Shown in pieces: positions 52,613-62,261 of a stretch of DNA of 64,000 nt; the first letter of the stretch is position 1, and the number at the start of each line of letters is the position of its first letter. The notes below the pieces were generated by a model. It saw only the letters and a list, made by a program, of their open reading frames with translations. It did no database searches and was not told where the DNA came from. This DNA comes from Clostridium sp. MSJ-8 (lineage in GTDB: Bacteria > Bacillota > Clostridia > Clostridiales > Clostridiaceae): assembly GCF_018918325.1 (NCBI RefSeq), contig NZ_JAHLQH010000041.1:1-64000 (forward strand). Reading direction: 5' to 3'. Both the position numbers and the translations under genes were made by a program.

Positions 52613-53872
52613 TTATTCTATTACATTCCATTCATGCTTTATATAAAACTTTCCTTCTGAAATGTATTCATTAGCTATAGTAAATGCCTTTACTGCTGTC
52701 TTATAATCTAAATTAATAATACTTTCATCTGTAAATATTCCTACATCTATTGTATATTTTCCTCCAAGAAGGGTCATACTTGGAATTCTATAAACTACCT
52801 TATGCCTACCATAAGTATTAGGTACTTCTGCTTTTTCTAGATATGTGTTTGGCCCAAATATGTATTCTCTATTAGGTGTATATATAGCAACTCCTAATAA
52901 GAATCCTTCTATCTTTTCTCTAAATACATCATAAGTAACTTCTACTTCAAAATCTTCAAATGTACTTAATTTTTCTTTATTTGTCTTAACATTAATAATC
53001 GCAGCTAAAGTATCTTCATCTAATGGCATCTTAAATGGTCTTAATCCATCAGCTGTTTTTTCTTCTTCTTCCATAGCTTCTTCATCAGAAGATGTATCAT
53101 TTGAATTCTTAAGCCTTACATCTTGTTTATTATCTACATCTCCATATTTCATATAATCTTCGTATAAGTCAGCTATCTCGCTTGCAGGACCTTGTTCTTT
53201 TATCTTGCCATCCTTTATCCATATTGCTTTATTGCAGAATCTTTTTACCTGTTCTGTAGCATGTGATACGAATAAAATTGTTGTACCACTTTCTTTTAAG
53301 CTTTTCATTTTGTTGATACATTTTATTTGGAAACGTGTATCTCCAACAGCTAATGCTTCATCTACTATTAGTATGTCAGGATTAACATTTATAGCAACAG
53401 CAAATGCAAGTCTTGCAAACATACCACTAGAATATATTTTAACTGGTTGGTTAATAAAATCACCTATATCTGCAAATTCTACAATTGAATCAACTTTTTC
53501 ATCTATTTCTTCTTTAGTACATCCCATCATAGTACCATTTAAATATATATTCTGAATACCAGTATATTCTGGATTAAACCCTGTTCCAAGCTCTAATATA
53601 GCAGATACTTTTCCATTTACCTCTATAGTTCCACTTGTAGGTGTTAGAACTCCAGTTATCATTTTTAACAATGTAGATTTTCCACAACCATTCTTACCCA
53701 ATATTCCAATAGCATCACCTTTTTCAACCTCAAAACTTATACCATTTAGAGCACTAAACTCTTTATGATAGCTTTTTTTAGTTATTGAACAAGCTTCTTT
53801 TAATCTATCTATTGGATTATCATACATGTTATATCTTTTAACTAAATTATCGACTTTTATCATTAAACTCAT
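52613..53872 (-). CDS. Polysaccharide ABC exporter ATPase (Wzt/TagH-like) with C-terminal cap
   Basis: This 419-residue ATPase drives export of a lipid-linked polymer. Its N-terminal domain has GILGKNGCGKSTLLKMI (Walker A), YSSGMFARLAFA (signature) and ILIVDEALAVGD (Walker B). A linker rich in Glu (SSDEEAMEEEEK) leads to a C-terminal beta domain (about 280-415) like Wzt C domains that recognise the polymer's end. It is 12 bases after the permease gene, as expected for a Wzm/Wzt pair. The ATG has GAGG upstream. The polymer itself is not identified. Confidence 0.95.
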   Translation of the reverse strand: MSLMIKVDNLVKRYNMYDNPIDRLKEACSITKKSYHKEFSALNGISFEVEKGDAIGILGKNGCGKSTLLKMITGVLTPTSGTIEVNGKVSAILELGTGFNPEYTGIQNIYLNGTMMGCTKEEIDEKVDSIVEFADIGDFINQPVKIYSSGMFARLAFAVAINVNPDILIVDEALAVGDTRFQIKCINKMKSLKESGTTILFVSHATEQVKRFCNKAIWIKDGKIKEQGPASEIADLYEDYMKYGDVDNKQDVRLKNSNDTSSDEEAMEEEEKTADGLRPFKMPLDEDTLAAIINVKTNKEKLSTFEDFEVEVTYDVFREKIEGFLLGVAIYTPNREYIFGPNTYLEKAEVPNTYGRHKVVYRIPSMTLLGGKYTIDVGIFTDESIINLDYKTAVKAFTIANEYISEGKFYIKHEWNVIE

Positions 53873-53884
53873 TTGTATACCTCA

Positions 53885-55267
53885 CTAAATAACATCAGAA
53901 AAATGTGGTTTTAATTTATTAAACATCTTTACTGCTAATAGTAACATAACTATACAGAATAACCAGAAATAAATTGTGTGAAATGGTCTATTCCAAAAGA
54001 ATACTTTTTCAACAAATGTATCTCTATATCCTGTTACTATATAAAACATAGGATTAAGCTTAAATATCTTCTGTAATACCTCTGGAAGCATTGTTATATT
54101 CCAACCTATAGGAGTAGCCCAAAATCCAATATTAACAATTATATTTATAATTTGAGTTAAATCTCTAAAGAATAACACTACACATGATGTAAATACTGTA
54201 ATAGAAAAAGTTAATACTATCATTGCAAATAAATAATAAAAAATTTGTAATGTATATAAATCAGGTCTAAAGCCATAACACCAACATACTATAAATAAAA
54301 ATAATATAAAGAAACAGTGTACAAACATAGTTGATATTATTTTTATTATAGGTAATGTTTCTATCTTAAATACAACCTTTTTAACTAAATAACTATATTC
54401 CATAAATACATTAGTACATGAACTTAAAGCTTCTGAGAAAAAGAACCAAGGTATTATTCCAGCCATAAACCATAATATAAATGGATAATTTCCATCAACA
54501 TCTGCTGATCTAAATCCTACTTGGAATACAAACCAATATACAGCAATTGTTATAAGAGGTTGAATAAATCCCCATATTACGCCTAAATATGAAGAAACAT
54601 ATTTTTGCTTAAAATCATTTTTGGCTAAATTAATTATTAAGCTCCTATTGCTTATTGAAGCCTTTAAAAATTTTATTGATTGTTTTAATCCCTTAAGGGA
54701 ATAAGTAGTTAATAATCCTAATGTAAATGATAATATAACAAGAACTACATTAACATAAACAGGTCTTCCATTTATATCTTTAGTTATCGTATCAAAATCA
54801 GGTATTACTACATAAGGATCTTCTGAATTGCTATCTACTATTTCCTCACTACCTTCAATAGTCATATCAACATCTGAATACTCCATTATCATATTATTAA
54901 ATTCTTCTAATGATATTTTCTTTGAACCTTTTCTAGATACACTTATATTTTTTATATTTATCTTTGTTACTCTATTACCAAAATCTATTCTTATATTTTT
55001 TGCTTCTATAGGAATCCAAAAAGATAATTTTTCATATTTTCCTTTACCTTTGTAAGTTTCATTTTCTCTATTTTGCTCACTCCAAGCCTCAGAACCATCT
55101 GTATCATAATAAATTGAAAATTGATCAGTACTATCAGTTTTAACTTCCATAGAAATCTTAAATTTTTCTGTTTGATTAGTATAATAAAAATTAAATAATC
55201 CAGCCAAAACAACAAAAACAACTATAAAAGCTAATAAAAACCCAGCTTTTTTCTTTTTATTTTTCAT
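53885..55267 (-). CDS. Polysaccharide ABC exporter permease with added N-terminal extracytoplasmic domain
   Basis: This 460-residue permease is longer than the usual 260-280. Residues 210-455 are a normal ABC2-type permease (FKQKYVSSYLGVIWGFIQP; TQIINIIVNIGFWATPIGW). The first 200 residues are extra: a membrane helix (about 8-28), a beta-rich outer domain (about 30-165, including KISMEVKTDSTDQFSIYYDT) and another helix (about 172-195). Such an addition is unusual for a Wzm-type protein and may bind the exported polymer or the wall. The ATPase gene follows after 12 bases. The frame is intact. Confidence 0.93.
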   Translation of the reverse strand: MKNKKKKAGFLLAFIVVFVVLAGLFNFYYTNQTEKFKISMEVKTDSTDQFSIYYDTDGSEAWSEQNRENETYKGKGKYEKLSFWIPIEAKNIRIDFGNRVTKINIKNISVSRKGSKKISLEEFNNMIMEYSDVDMTIEGSEEIVDSNSEDPYVVIPDFDTITKDINGRPVYVNVVLVILSFTLGLLTTYSLKGLKQSIKFLKASISNRSLIINLAKNDFKQKYVSSYLGVIWGFIQPLITIAVYWFVFQVGFRSADVDGNYPFILWFMAGIIPWFFFSEALSSCTNVFMEYSYLVKKVVFKIETLPIIKIISTMFVHCFFILFLFIVCWCYGFRPDLYTLQIFYYLFAMIVLTFSITVFTSCVVLFFRDLTQIINIIVNIGFWATPIGWNITMLPEVLQKIFKLNPMFYIVTGYRDTFVEKVFFWNRPFHTIYFWLFCIVMLLLAVKMFNKLKPHFSDVI

Positions 55268-55286
55268 TTCTTTACCTTCCTATTTT

Positions 55287-56684
55287 TTAGTATGCATTCT
55301 TGTTAACAAATCCCTTTATAAAAGTTAATATAATTATTTTTACATCAAATATAAAACTCCAATTCTCTATATAATATATGTCACATTCAACTCTCTTCTT
55401 TATAGATGTATCACCACGCCATCCATTTACTTGAGCCCATCCTGTTATTCCTGGTCTTACTTGATGTTTAACCATATATTTAGGAATTTCATCTTTGAAT
55501 TTTTCTACATATTGAGGTCTCTCCGGTCTTGGGCCTATAAGACTCATATCACCTTTTAATACATTAAAAAACTGTGGTAATTCATCTATACTAGTCTTTC
55601 TTATAAATGTTCCCACTTTAGTCTTTCTAGTATCATTCTTAACTGTCCAATTCTGCTTTTCTTCGTCTGGATCTTGCACCTTCATACTTCTAAACTTATA
55701 CATTATGAAAGGCTTTTTATTAAGCCCAATTCTCTCTTGCTTAAATATTACGTCTCCCTTAGATGTTAATTTAATAAGTATTGCTACAATTAACATAATA
55801 GGTGATGCTAAAATCAACGCAATTAATGAGCCTACAATATCCATAGTTCTCTTAACAAACCTATTTACTATATTATCTAAAGGAATATATCTCAAATTAA
55901 TAAGTGGCACTCCACCTATCTCTTCTACATAAGGCTTTGCAGGAAAATATTTTGTATAACTAGGAATTATCTGTGCTCTTACTCCCATCTTCTCACAAGC
56001 TTCTATTATATCCTTTAACTTATCATATTCCTTCATCTCTAATGTAATAATTATTTCTTCAACATCTCTATTTTTTTCTAAATATTCTTCTAACTCATCT
56101 ATTTTGCCTAAATAAGTTAATTCTTCATATTTAGTTTTATAATCATCAAAGATACCACAAACACTATAACCCCAATGTTTATTTTTCTTTATTAAGTCAT
56201 AAAATTTATCTGTACTGCTACTATACCCTATAAACACAGTGTACTTCTTGTTATATCCTTTTTTTCTTAGCTTTCTTAAAATCTTTCTAAAAGCGACTCT
56301 CTCTAATGATGTTAATATAGTTGATACTATAAAAAATATAAATAAAAATCTTCTTGAATAATGAATCTGTCTAGTTATAAATAATACCCCTATAAAAACT
56401 ATAATTCCAATCACATTAGATACAATTATATTCCATATTTCATTACTTACAAACATCATTCTTTCACTATTATATAGTCGTTTAAAATTGTAAATAATCA
56501 AATACACAGGTATCATTATTAAAAAAGGAATTAAAAACTCCTTAAAACTTAAATGCCATTCTTCTAATTCTACAAGTCCACTAGCAACTCTAATATACCA
56601 AGATAATAAAAAAGCAATCACTAATGTCATGCAATCTATAAGCATAGCTATTCTATTAATAGCTTTTTGATTTTCTTTTATCAT
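55287..56684 (-). CDS. Polyprenyl-phosphate sugar-1-phosphate transferase (WbaP/WcaJ-like)
   Basis: This 465-residue membrane protein has four N-terminal helices, a CoA-binding-like middle (KKYTVFIGYSSSTDKF) and a C-terminal catalytic domain with MYKFRSM, KTSIDELPQF, GDMSLIGPRPERP and VRPGITGWAQVNG. It transfers sugar-1-phosphate to undecaprenyl phosphate, the first step of the surface polysaccharide. Its stop overlaps the GT2 gene by 4 bases (ATGA), so those two are translationally coupled. It follows the rhamnose genes and precedes the ABC exporter. The sugar donor (glucose or galactose) cannot be told. Confidence 0.94.
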   Translation of the reverse strand: MIKENQKAINRIAMLIDCMTLVIAFLLSWYIRVASGLVELEEWHLSFKEFLIPFLIMIPVYLIIYNFKRLYNSERMMFVSNEIWNIIVSNVIGIIVFIGVLFITRQIHYSRRFLFIFFIVSTILTSLERVAFRKILRKLRKKGYNKKYTVFIGYSSSTDKFYDLIKKNKHWGYSVCGIFDDYKTKYEELTYLGKIDELEEYLEKNRDVEEIIITLEMKEYDKLKDIIEACEKMGVRAQIIPSYTKYFPAKPYVEEIGGVPLINLRYIPLDNIVNRFVKRTMDIVGSLIALILASPIMLIVAILIKLTSKGDVIFKQERIGLNKKPFIMYKFRSMKVQDPDEEKQNWTVKNDTRKTKVGTFIRKTSIDELPQFFNVLKGDMSLIGPRPERPQYVEKFKDEIPKYMVKHQVRPGITGWAQVNGWRGDTSIKKRVECDIYYIENWSFIFDVKIIILTFIKGFVNKNAY

Positions 56685-57646
56685 TTTGCTATCCTTTCCT
56701 TTACAAGCTTAAACATTCCTTTGAGTAGTTCTATTTCAATTTTTCTATACACATATCCATTATTATTTAATCTGATTTTATTTATATTCTTTTTATTCTT
56801 TAATCCTTCTATTACTCCAGATATATAAGTCTTTCCATAACCCTTTATACTAAAGAATATTGCTTTAACAATTATGCCTAATAATATAAATATAAAATTT
56901 ATAATAATCTGCCATAAAGTCATATTTTTATGAATAAGATATATATTATTTCTCGAAGCTAATTTAACCTTAAAATCATTATACTTACTTCCACTTGTAG
57001 CACTTCCAATATGATATACCTTTGCTTCAGCACAATAATAATTCTTATATCCATATACCTTAGCCCTATAAGATATGTCTACATCTTCCATATAAGCAAA
57101 AAAGTTTTCATCAAAATATCCAATTGTATCAAAAACACTTTTTCTATATATAGCTGCTCCTGCACATGCTGAAAATACTTCTCTAGATGTTAAATAATCA
57201 GTATCATCATGGGCACCATCACCTATCTTTTGCTCCCAACCTAGAGCTGTATAGAAATCACCTGCATCATCTATAATATTTCTATTATCATATCTAAGCA
57301 TCTTGCTACAACAGGCAAATATCTTATCGTCTGATGATATACATTCCACAAGTTTCTCTAACCACTGTGGTTGTAATTCTGTATCATTATTAAGTAAGGC
57401 AACATAATCACACTTACTCTCTTTTATTCCTCTATTTACTGCAACACTAAAACCATAATTCTTATCCATTATTATTGTTTTTATTTTATCACCATATCTA
57501 CGTATTATATCCATACTATTATCATGGGAATCATTATCAACAATAATAATCTCATCAGGTTGCATTGATTGTATCATTATACTATCTAAACATTTCTGTA
57601 AATATCTTTCTCCATTATAATTGGGGATTACAATAGAAACACTCAT
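56681..57646 (-). CDS. GT2 glycosyltransferase, dTDP-rhamnosyltransferase-like
   Basis: This 321-residue GT-A enzyme has VSIVIPNYNGERYLQKCL, ALLNNDTELQP (DxD-like), ACAGAAIYRKSVF and YMEDVDISYRAKV, as in WbbL/RfbF-type rhamnosyltransferases, with a hydrophobic C-terminal stretch (IIINFIFILLGIIVKAIFFS). It probably adds rhamnose to the polyprenyl-linked sugar. I chose the ATG with GGAGAT just upstream; a TTG four codons earlier is in that site. It starts the downstream glycan-assembly block, after the rfbC gene at 72 bases. Confidence 0.92.
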   Translation of the reverse strand: MSVSIVIPNYNGERYLQKCLDSIMIQSMQPDEIIIVDNDSHDNSMDIIRRYGDKIKTIIMDKNYGFSVAVNRGIKESKCDYVALLNNDTELQPQWLEKLVECISSDDKIFACCSKMLRYDNRNIIDDAGDFYTALGWEQKIGDGAHDDTDYLTSREVFSACAGAAIYRKSVFDTIGYFDENFFAYMEDVDISYRAKVYGYKNYYCAEAKVYHIGSATSGSKYNDFKVKLASRNNIYLIHKNMTLWQIIINFIFILLGIIVKAIFFSIKGYGKTYISGVIEGLKNKKNINKIRLNNNGYVYRKIEIELLKGMFKLVKERIAK

Positions 57647-57718
57647 AATTATCTCCAATCTTCTTATAATTATTCACATTAAGGAATGAAGCATACCCTT
57701 CATCCCTTAAGCTATTTT

Positions 57719-58282
57719 CTAATATTCAAATGGTGAATCTAATTCTTTTAATGTTTTATGAACTTTATCTTTTTCTGATAGAATGATATTATCTATTCCT
57801 TCTAATGGCCATTCTATTGCTACATCTGGGTCATTCCACATCAATCCACCTTCTGCATCTGGTGTGTAGAAATTAGTACACTTATATGTAAATACAGCTT
57901 CATCTGATAATATTAAGAATCCATGTGCAAATCCTTCTGGAATATAGAATTGTTTATTATTATCTTCTGTAAGAATTACTCCTTCATATTTTCCATATGT
58001 AGGTGAACCTTTTCTTAAGTCTACAGCAACATCATATACTGATCCTTTAGTAACTCTTACTAACTTACCTTGGGTATTTCTTGTTTGGAAATGTAATCCT
58101 CTAAGGACTCCCTTAGTAGATTTAGATTGATTGTCTTGAACAAATTCCATATCTAGTCCTGCTTCTTCAAATTGTTTCTTATTATATGTTTCCATAAAGT
58201 ATCCTCTATTATCACCAAATACCTTAGTTTCTATTACATATACTCCTTCTATACTTGTCTTTATAAAATTAAAGTTTCCCAT
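57719..58282 (-). CDS. rfbC: dTDP-4-dehydrorhamnose 3,5-epimerase
   Basis: This 187-residue cupin enzyme has YFMETYNKKQFEEAGL, RGLHFQTRNTQGKLVRV (catalytic His) and PEGFAHGFLILSDEAVFTYKC. It converts dTDP-4-keto-6-deoxyglucose to dTDP-4-keto-rhamnose. I chose the ATG with AGGAG 8 bases upstream over an upstream ATG six codons earlier. It is separated from rfbB by 207 bases with a terminator, so its promoter is likely in that gap. The other rhamnose genes lie upstream in the order rfbA, rfbD, rfbB. Confidence 0.97.
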   Translation of the reverse strand: MGNFNFIKTSIEGVYVIETKVFGDNRGYFMETYNKKQFEEAGLDMEFVQDNQSKSTKGVLRGLHFQTRNTQGKLVRVTKGSVYDVAVDLRKGSPTYGKYEGVILTEDNNKQFYIPEGFAHGFLILSDEAVFTYKCTNFYTPDAEGGLMWNDPDVAIEWPLEGIDNIILSEKDKVHKTLKELDSPFEY

Positions 58283-58445
58283 TATTTTCGCTCCTATCAT
58301 GTGATATTTTACTTTTTTATGATATTATTATTAATTATGTTTGTCAAACTTCAACCATAATAGTTAAATTTTCATATTACAATTAAGCATTAACATTTAA
58401 ATTTTATCATATAATAATATTCATGTAAATTTCATTTACTGTATA

Positions 58446-58480
58446 AACAAACCCCATTAAGAAAATAAGTCTTAATGAGG
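58446..58480 (-). terminator. Intrinsic terminator between rfbB and rfbC
   Basis: CCTCATTAAGA / TCTTAATGGGG-like arms (CCCCATTAAG on the plus strand) with a short loop are followed by a U-rich tract on the minus strand. It lies 9 bases after rfbB, separating rfbADB from rfbC and the glycan genes. Confidence 0.85.
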
Positions 58481-58489
58481 CTAATTATT

Positions 58490-59542
58490 TTATTTATACA
58501 TCTTTGAATAATATTCTTGATATTGTCCTGATGTAACATTATCCATCCATTCTTTGTGATCTAAATACCACTTAATAGTTTTAACTATTCCAACTTCAAA
58601 TGTTGTTTCAGGATACCAACCTAATTCTTCTTTTATCTTATCAGGTGCAATACCATATCTTCTGTCATGACCTTTTCTATCATCAACAAATTTCTTTAAG
58701 TTTTCAGTTACTTCACTATCTACATTTTTATTAATGTAATCTATAACTGTATCTACTATTTGTATATTAGTTCTTTCATTATGTCCACCAACGTTATATA
58801 CTTCTCCTAGTCTTCCATTATTGATTACCATATCTATAGCCTTACAGTGATCTTCAACAAATAACCAATCTCTTATATTCATTCCGTCACCATATATAGG
58901 TAAATCTTTATGTTGTAAACAGTTATTTATTAATAATGGTATTAATTTTTCTGGGAATTGGAATGGTCCATAGTTATTTGAACATCTTGTAATATTTATA
59001 GGCATCTTAAATGTATCTCCATATGCCTTAACCATTAAATCTGATCCTGCTTTACTTGATGAGTATGGGCTATGAGGATCTAATGGTGTAGTTTCATAAA
59101 AATATCCTGTTTCTCCTAATGAACCATATACTTCATCAGTTGAAACATGTAGGAACTTAACTCCTTCTTTCCAACCATTTTCTTCTGTAAACCATGCTGC
59201 TTTTGCACAATTTAATAGATTAACTGTTCCTAAAACATTTGTCTTTGCAAATATTTCAGGTTCTCTTATACTTCTATCAACATGTGACTCTGCTGCGAAG
59301 TTAACAACATAATCAAAATTGTGTTCTTTAAATAATTTTGTCACTAATTCATTATCACAAATATTTCCTTGAACAAATATATGATTAGGATTATTTTCTA
59401 CTTCTTTTAAATTTTCTAGGTTTCCTGCATAAGTTAATGCATCTAAATTTACTATCTTTATGTCATTATACTTCTTCATCATGTATAATACAAAGTTTGA
59501 GCCGATGAATCCAGCTCCTCCAGTTACTAAATATGTTTTCAT
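58490..59542 (-). CDS. rfbB: dTDP-glucose 4,6-dehydratase
   Basis: This 350-residue SDR enzyme uses NAD to convert dTDP-glucose to dTDP-4-keto-6-deoxyglucose. It shows GGAGFIGSNFVLYMM (Rossmann), HVSTDEVYGSLGE, the catalytic YSSSK motif (SPYSSSKAGSDLM), and CSNNYGPFQFPEKLIPL. Motifs and length are complete. It follows rfbD by 21 bases and precedes the rfbADB terminator. RBS AAGGAG is 6 bases before ATG. Confidence 0.98.
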   Translation of the reverse strand: MKTYLVTGGAGFIGSNFVLYMMKKYNDIKIVNLDALTYAGNLENLKEVENNPNHIFVQGNICDNELVTKLFKEHNFDYVVNFAAESHVDRSIREPEIFAKTNVLGTVNLLNCAKAAWFTEENGWKEGVKFLHVSTDEVYGSLGETGYFYETTPLDPHSPYSSSKAGSDLMVKAYGDTFKMPINITRCSNNYGPFQFPEKLIPLLINNCLQHKDLPIYGDGMNIRDWLFVEDHCKAIDMVINNGRLGEVYNVGGHNERTNIQIVDTVIDYINKNVDSEVTENLKKFVDDRKGHDRRYGIAPDKIKEELGWYPETTFEVGIVKTIKWYLDHKEWMDNVTSGQYQEYYSKMYK

Positions 59543-59563
59543 AATAAACTCCTTATATATATA

Positions 59564-60457
59564 TTAATTATTTTTAACATTCTTCATAAATGTTTCTATA
59601 GCTGTCTGCCAATCTCTCATTTCATTTCCAACTGTTGCTCTAAGCATCATATTATCTAATGATGAATAAGCCGGTCTATCAGCTGAATTAGGATATTTTG
59701 CCTTATATTCCTGAGAAGTACATGGATTAACAGTACAGTTTTCTCCAGATAATGCTATTATCTTGCTAGCAAAATCATACCATGAACATTCTCCTTCACC
59801 TGTACAGTGATATACACCATATTCATCAGTCTTTATAAGTTTTAATATATGATATGCTAAGTCATTTGCATTAGTTGGATTACCTCTTTGATCATTTACA
59901 ACAGTAATTGAATCATTTGCTTTTGCTAATTTCATCATTGTATATACAAAATTATGTCCATTATATCCATAAAGCCACGCAGTTCTTACTATATAATATC
60001 TAGAACAGAAATCTCTTACATATTGTTCACCTAATAATTTTGTAGTACCATAAGCACTTACTGGTTTAGTTTCATCGAATTCTTTACGTGGTGCTGCTGC
60101 ATCTTCACCTGAAAATACATAATCTGTAGATACATGTAATAATTTAGCTCCAACTTCTTCACATGCAATAGCTAAGTTTCTAGGTCCTATTGCATTTACT
60201 TTAAATGCAGCATCTAAATTAGATTCACATCCGTCAACATTTGTATAAGCAGCACAGTTAACAACTACATCTGCTTTAAAATCATTTATGTAACTTCTAA
60301 CAGCATCTAAATTAGTTATATCTAATTCATCAACATCAACAAATTCTGTTTTTGCATTGTTTAATTCTATAGGGCCTATTTCTGCTCTTCCAGTTTCAAT
60401 TATTGTTTTTATTTCGCTAGCTAATTGACCCTTTCCGCCAGTAATTAATATATTCAT
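59564..60457 (-). CDS. rfbD: dTDP-4-dehydrorhamnose reductase
   Basis: This 297-residue SDR reductase makes dTDP-L-rhamnose, the last step of the pathway. The NAD(P)-binding motif is MNILITGGKGQLASEI, and AAYTNVDGCE and KPVSAYGTTKLLGEQYV (YxxxK) are present. GNPTNANDLAYHI is typical of RmlD. It starts 14 bases after rfbA. The adjacent genes encode the first and second steps. Confidence 0.97.
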   Translation of the reverse strand: MNILITGGKGQLASEIKTIIETGRAEIGPIELNNAKTEFVDVDELDITNLDAVRSYINDFKADVVVNCAAYTNVDGCESNLDAAFKVNAIGPRNLAIACEEVGAKLLHVSTDYVFSGEDAAAPRKEFDETKPVSAYGTTKLLGEQYVRDFCSRYYIVRTAWLYGYNGHNFVYTMMKLAKANDSITVVNDQRGNPTNANDLAYHILKLIKTDEYGVYHCTGEGECSWYDFASKIIALSGENCTVNPCTSQEYKAKYPNSADRPAYSSLDNMMLRATVGNEMRDWQTAIETFMKNVKNN

Positions 60458-60471
60458 ATTCTACCCCTTTT

Positions 60472-61353
60472 CTATCTATTTTCTTTTGACTCATTAACAA
60501 TATCTATAAGATACTGTCCATATCCTGTCTTTTTAAGTGGTTCTGCAAGTTCTAATACTTTGTCAGATGTAATCCATCCTTGTCTAAAAGCAATCTCTTC
60601 TAAGCAAGCTATAAATGTTCCTTGAGTACTCTGAACAGCTTCTACGAAGTTCGATGCTTGTAACATTGATGAATGAGTTCCTGTATCTAACCAAGCCATA
60701 CCTCTTCCAAGAAGTTCTACTTTTAATGTTCCTTCTTGCATATATGCTTTATTTAAATCTGTTATTTCTAATTCACCTCTAGGAGATGGTTTTATATTTT
60801 TAGCTTTTTCTATTACAGAATTATCATAGAAATATAATCCAGGAACTGCATATTTTGACTTCGGATGTTCTGGCTTTTCTTCAAGAGATAGTACCTTGCC
60901 ATCCTTATCAAATTCCACCACCCCAAAAGCTTTAGGATTTTGAACATAATATCCAAAAACATAGGCACCTTTATCTAAGCTAGCTGCCTTTTGTAAATTC
61001 TTAGAGAAGTTTTGTCCATAGAATATATTATCTCCTAATATCATAGCTACACTATCATTACCAATAAAGTCTTCACCTATTATAAATGCTTCTGCTAAAC
61101 CATTAGGTTTTTCTTGTACTGCATATTCTATGTTAAGTCCAAAGTTTGATCCATCTTCAAATAATTCCTTAAATGTTACTATATCTCTAGGTGTAGAAAT
61201 AATAAGAATATCTCTTATTCCAGCAAGCATAAGTACAGACATAGGATAATATATCATTGGTTTATCATATATAGGTACCATTTGCTTCGACATAGCTCTT
61301 GTTACTGGATATAATCTAGTTCCAGATCCTCCAGCCAAAATAATTCCTTTCAT
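60472..61353 (-). CDS. rfbA: Glucose-1-phosphate thymidylyltransferase
   Basis: This 293-residue nucleotidyltransferase has [33 protein letters not shown] and LGDNIFYGQ; the EITDLN motif lies near residue 195. It makes dTDP-glucose from dTTP and glucose-1-phosphate, the first step of the rhamnose pathway. I start at the ATG preceded by GGGTGG; an upstream GTG is inside that site. It heads the rfbA-rfbD-rfbB run; 133 bases separate it from the phosphatase gene. Confidence 0.97.
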   Translation of the reverse strand: MKGIILAGGSGTRLYPVTRAMSKQMVPIYDKPMIYYPMSVLMLAGIRDILIISTPRDIVTFKELFEDGSNFGLNIEYAVQEKPNGLAEAFIIGEDFIGNDSVAMILGDNIFYGQNFSKNLQKAASLDKGAYVFGYYVQNPKAFGVVEFDKDGKVLSLEEKPEHPKSKYAVPGLYFYDNSVIEKAKNIKPSPRGELEITDLNKAYMQEGTLKVELLGRGMAWLDTGTHSSMLQASNFVEAVQSTQGTFIACLEEIAFRQGWITSDKVLELAEPLKKTGYGQYLIDIVNESKENR

Positions 61354-61486
61354 AATTACCACCCTTCTAAAATCATTCTATATATTTAATAAATATAATT
61401 TTTTATTCTAATTTTTATTTTACTTAGATATTATACCTTATTATGTGCTTCTTGTTAAGGTTTTAATTATATTCTCATACTTTGAC

Positions 61487-62254
61487 TTATCTTTTAAAAA
61501 TACTAAATATAGATTTTTTTGCAGATACTTCTTCACCCTTAAAATATACATCTTTATCATTAAGCATCAAATTTCCATTATTCTCAAAGTCTATAATAGT
61601 TTGTGGATGCTTTTGCTTAACTATATCTATACACTCTGACATATCAGTTATTCTGCTCACATTACTATGTGCATCTGATCCCAAGAAACTGTAAACTCCA
61701 CTATTTAAAAATGTTTCACAAGTCTTCTTAACATCTTTTCCAAAATATCCTTCTATACTTGCTGAATTCATCTGAAATAAAAATCCTTCTCTAGTAAACT
61801 CATTAATTAATGTAGGATTTTTTATAAAAGCTCTATATCTCTCAGGATGAGCTAGTATAACTTTTACTCCTTGTAACATCAATTCATATAACACATTAAG
61901 AGAATTAGATTCATACTTTTCAATTGGTAGCTCTACTAGCATATATCTAGTATTATTAATAGTTCCAATTAAATTTTGTTTGTATTTTTCTATTATATCT
62001 TCATAATAATATACTTCTTGCCCATGATAAATCTCAATACCTATATTATAAGGTTTTATTATTTCTCTCAACTTTTCTACCATATCTATAGTTTTACTAT
62101 AGGTTGCGAAATTATAGTGTTTATTATAATGAGGAGTTGCTACAATCTTAGTAGTTCCTGATCTATATGCTGTTTTAAGCATACTTTTTGTAATTTCTAT
62201 GTCTTTTGAACCATCATCTACATTAGGCAAAATATGCGAATGAATATCTATCAT
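61487..62254 (-). CDS. CpsB/YwqE-type PHP tyrosine-protein phosphatase
   Basis: This 255-residue PHP-fold metal-dependent phosphatase has MIDIHSHILPNVDDG, IVATPHYNKHYNF, GQEVYYYED, ILAHPERY and LGSDAHSN, giving the metal ligands of CpsB, CapC and YwqE. It dephosphorylates the capsule-regulating tyrosine kinase, or other proteins, to control surface polysaccharide. No tyrosine kinase or Wzz-type partner is in the window, so the substrate kinase is elsewhere or absent. It lies 7 bases after prfC on the same strand. Confidence 0.93.
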   Translation of the reverse strand: MIDIHSHILPNVDDGSKDIEITKSMLKTAYRSGTTKIVATPHYNKHYNFATYSKTIDMVEKLREIIKPYNIGIEIYHGQEVYYYEDIIEKYKQNLIGTINNTRYMLVELPIEKYESNSLNVLYELMLQGVKVILAHPERYRAFIKNPTLINEFTREGFLFQMNSASIEGYFGKDVKKTCETFLNSGVYSFLGSDAHSNVSRITDMSECIDIVKQKHPQTIIDFENNGNLMLNDKDVYFKGEEVSAKKSIFSIFKR

Positions 62255-62261
62255 AATTCTA

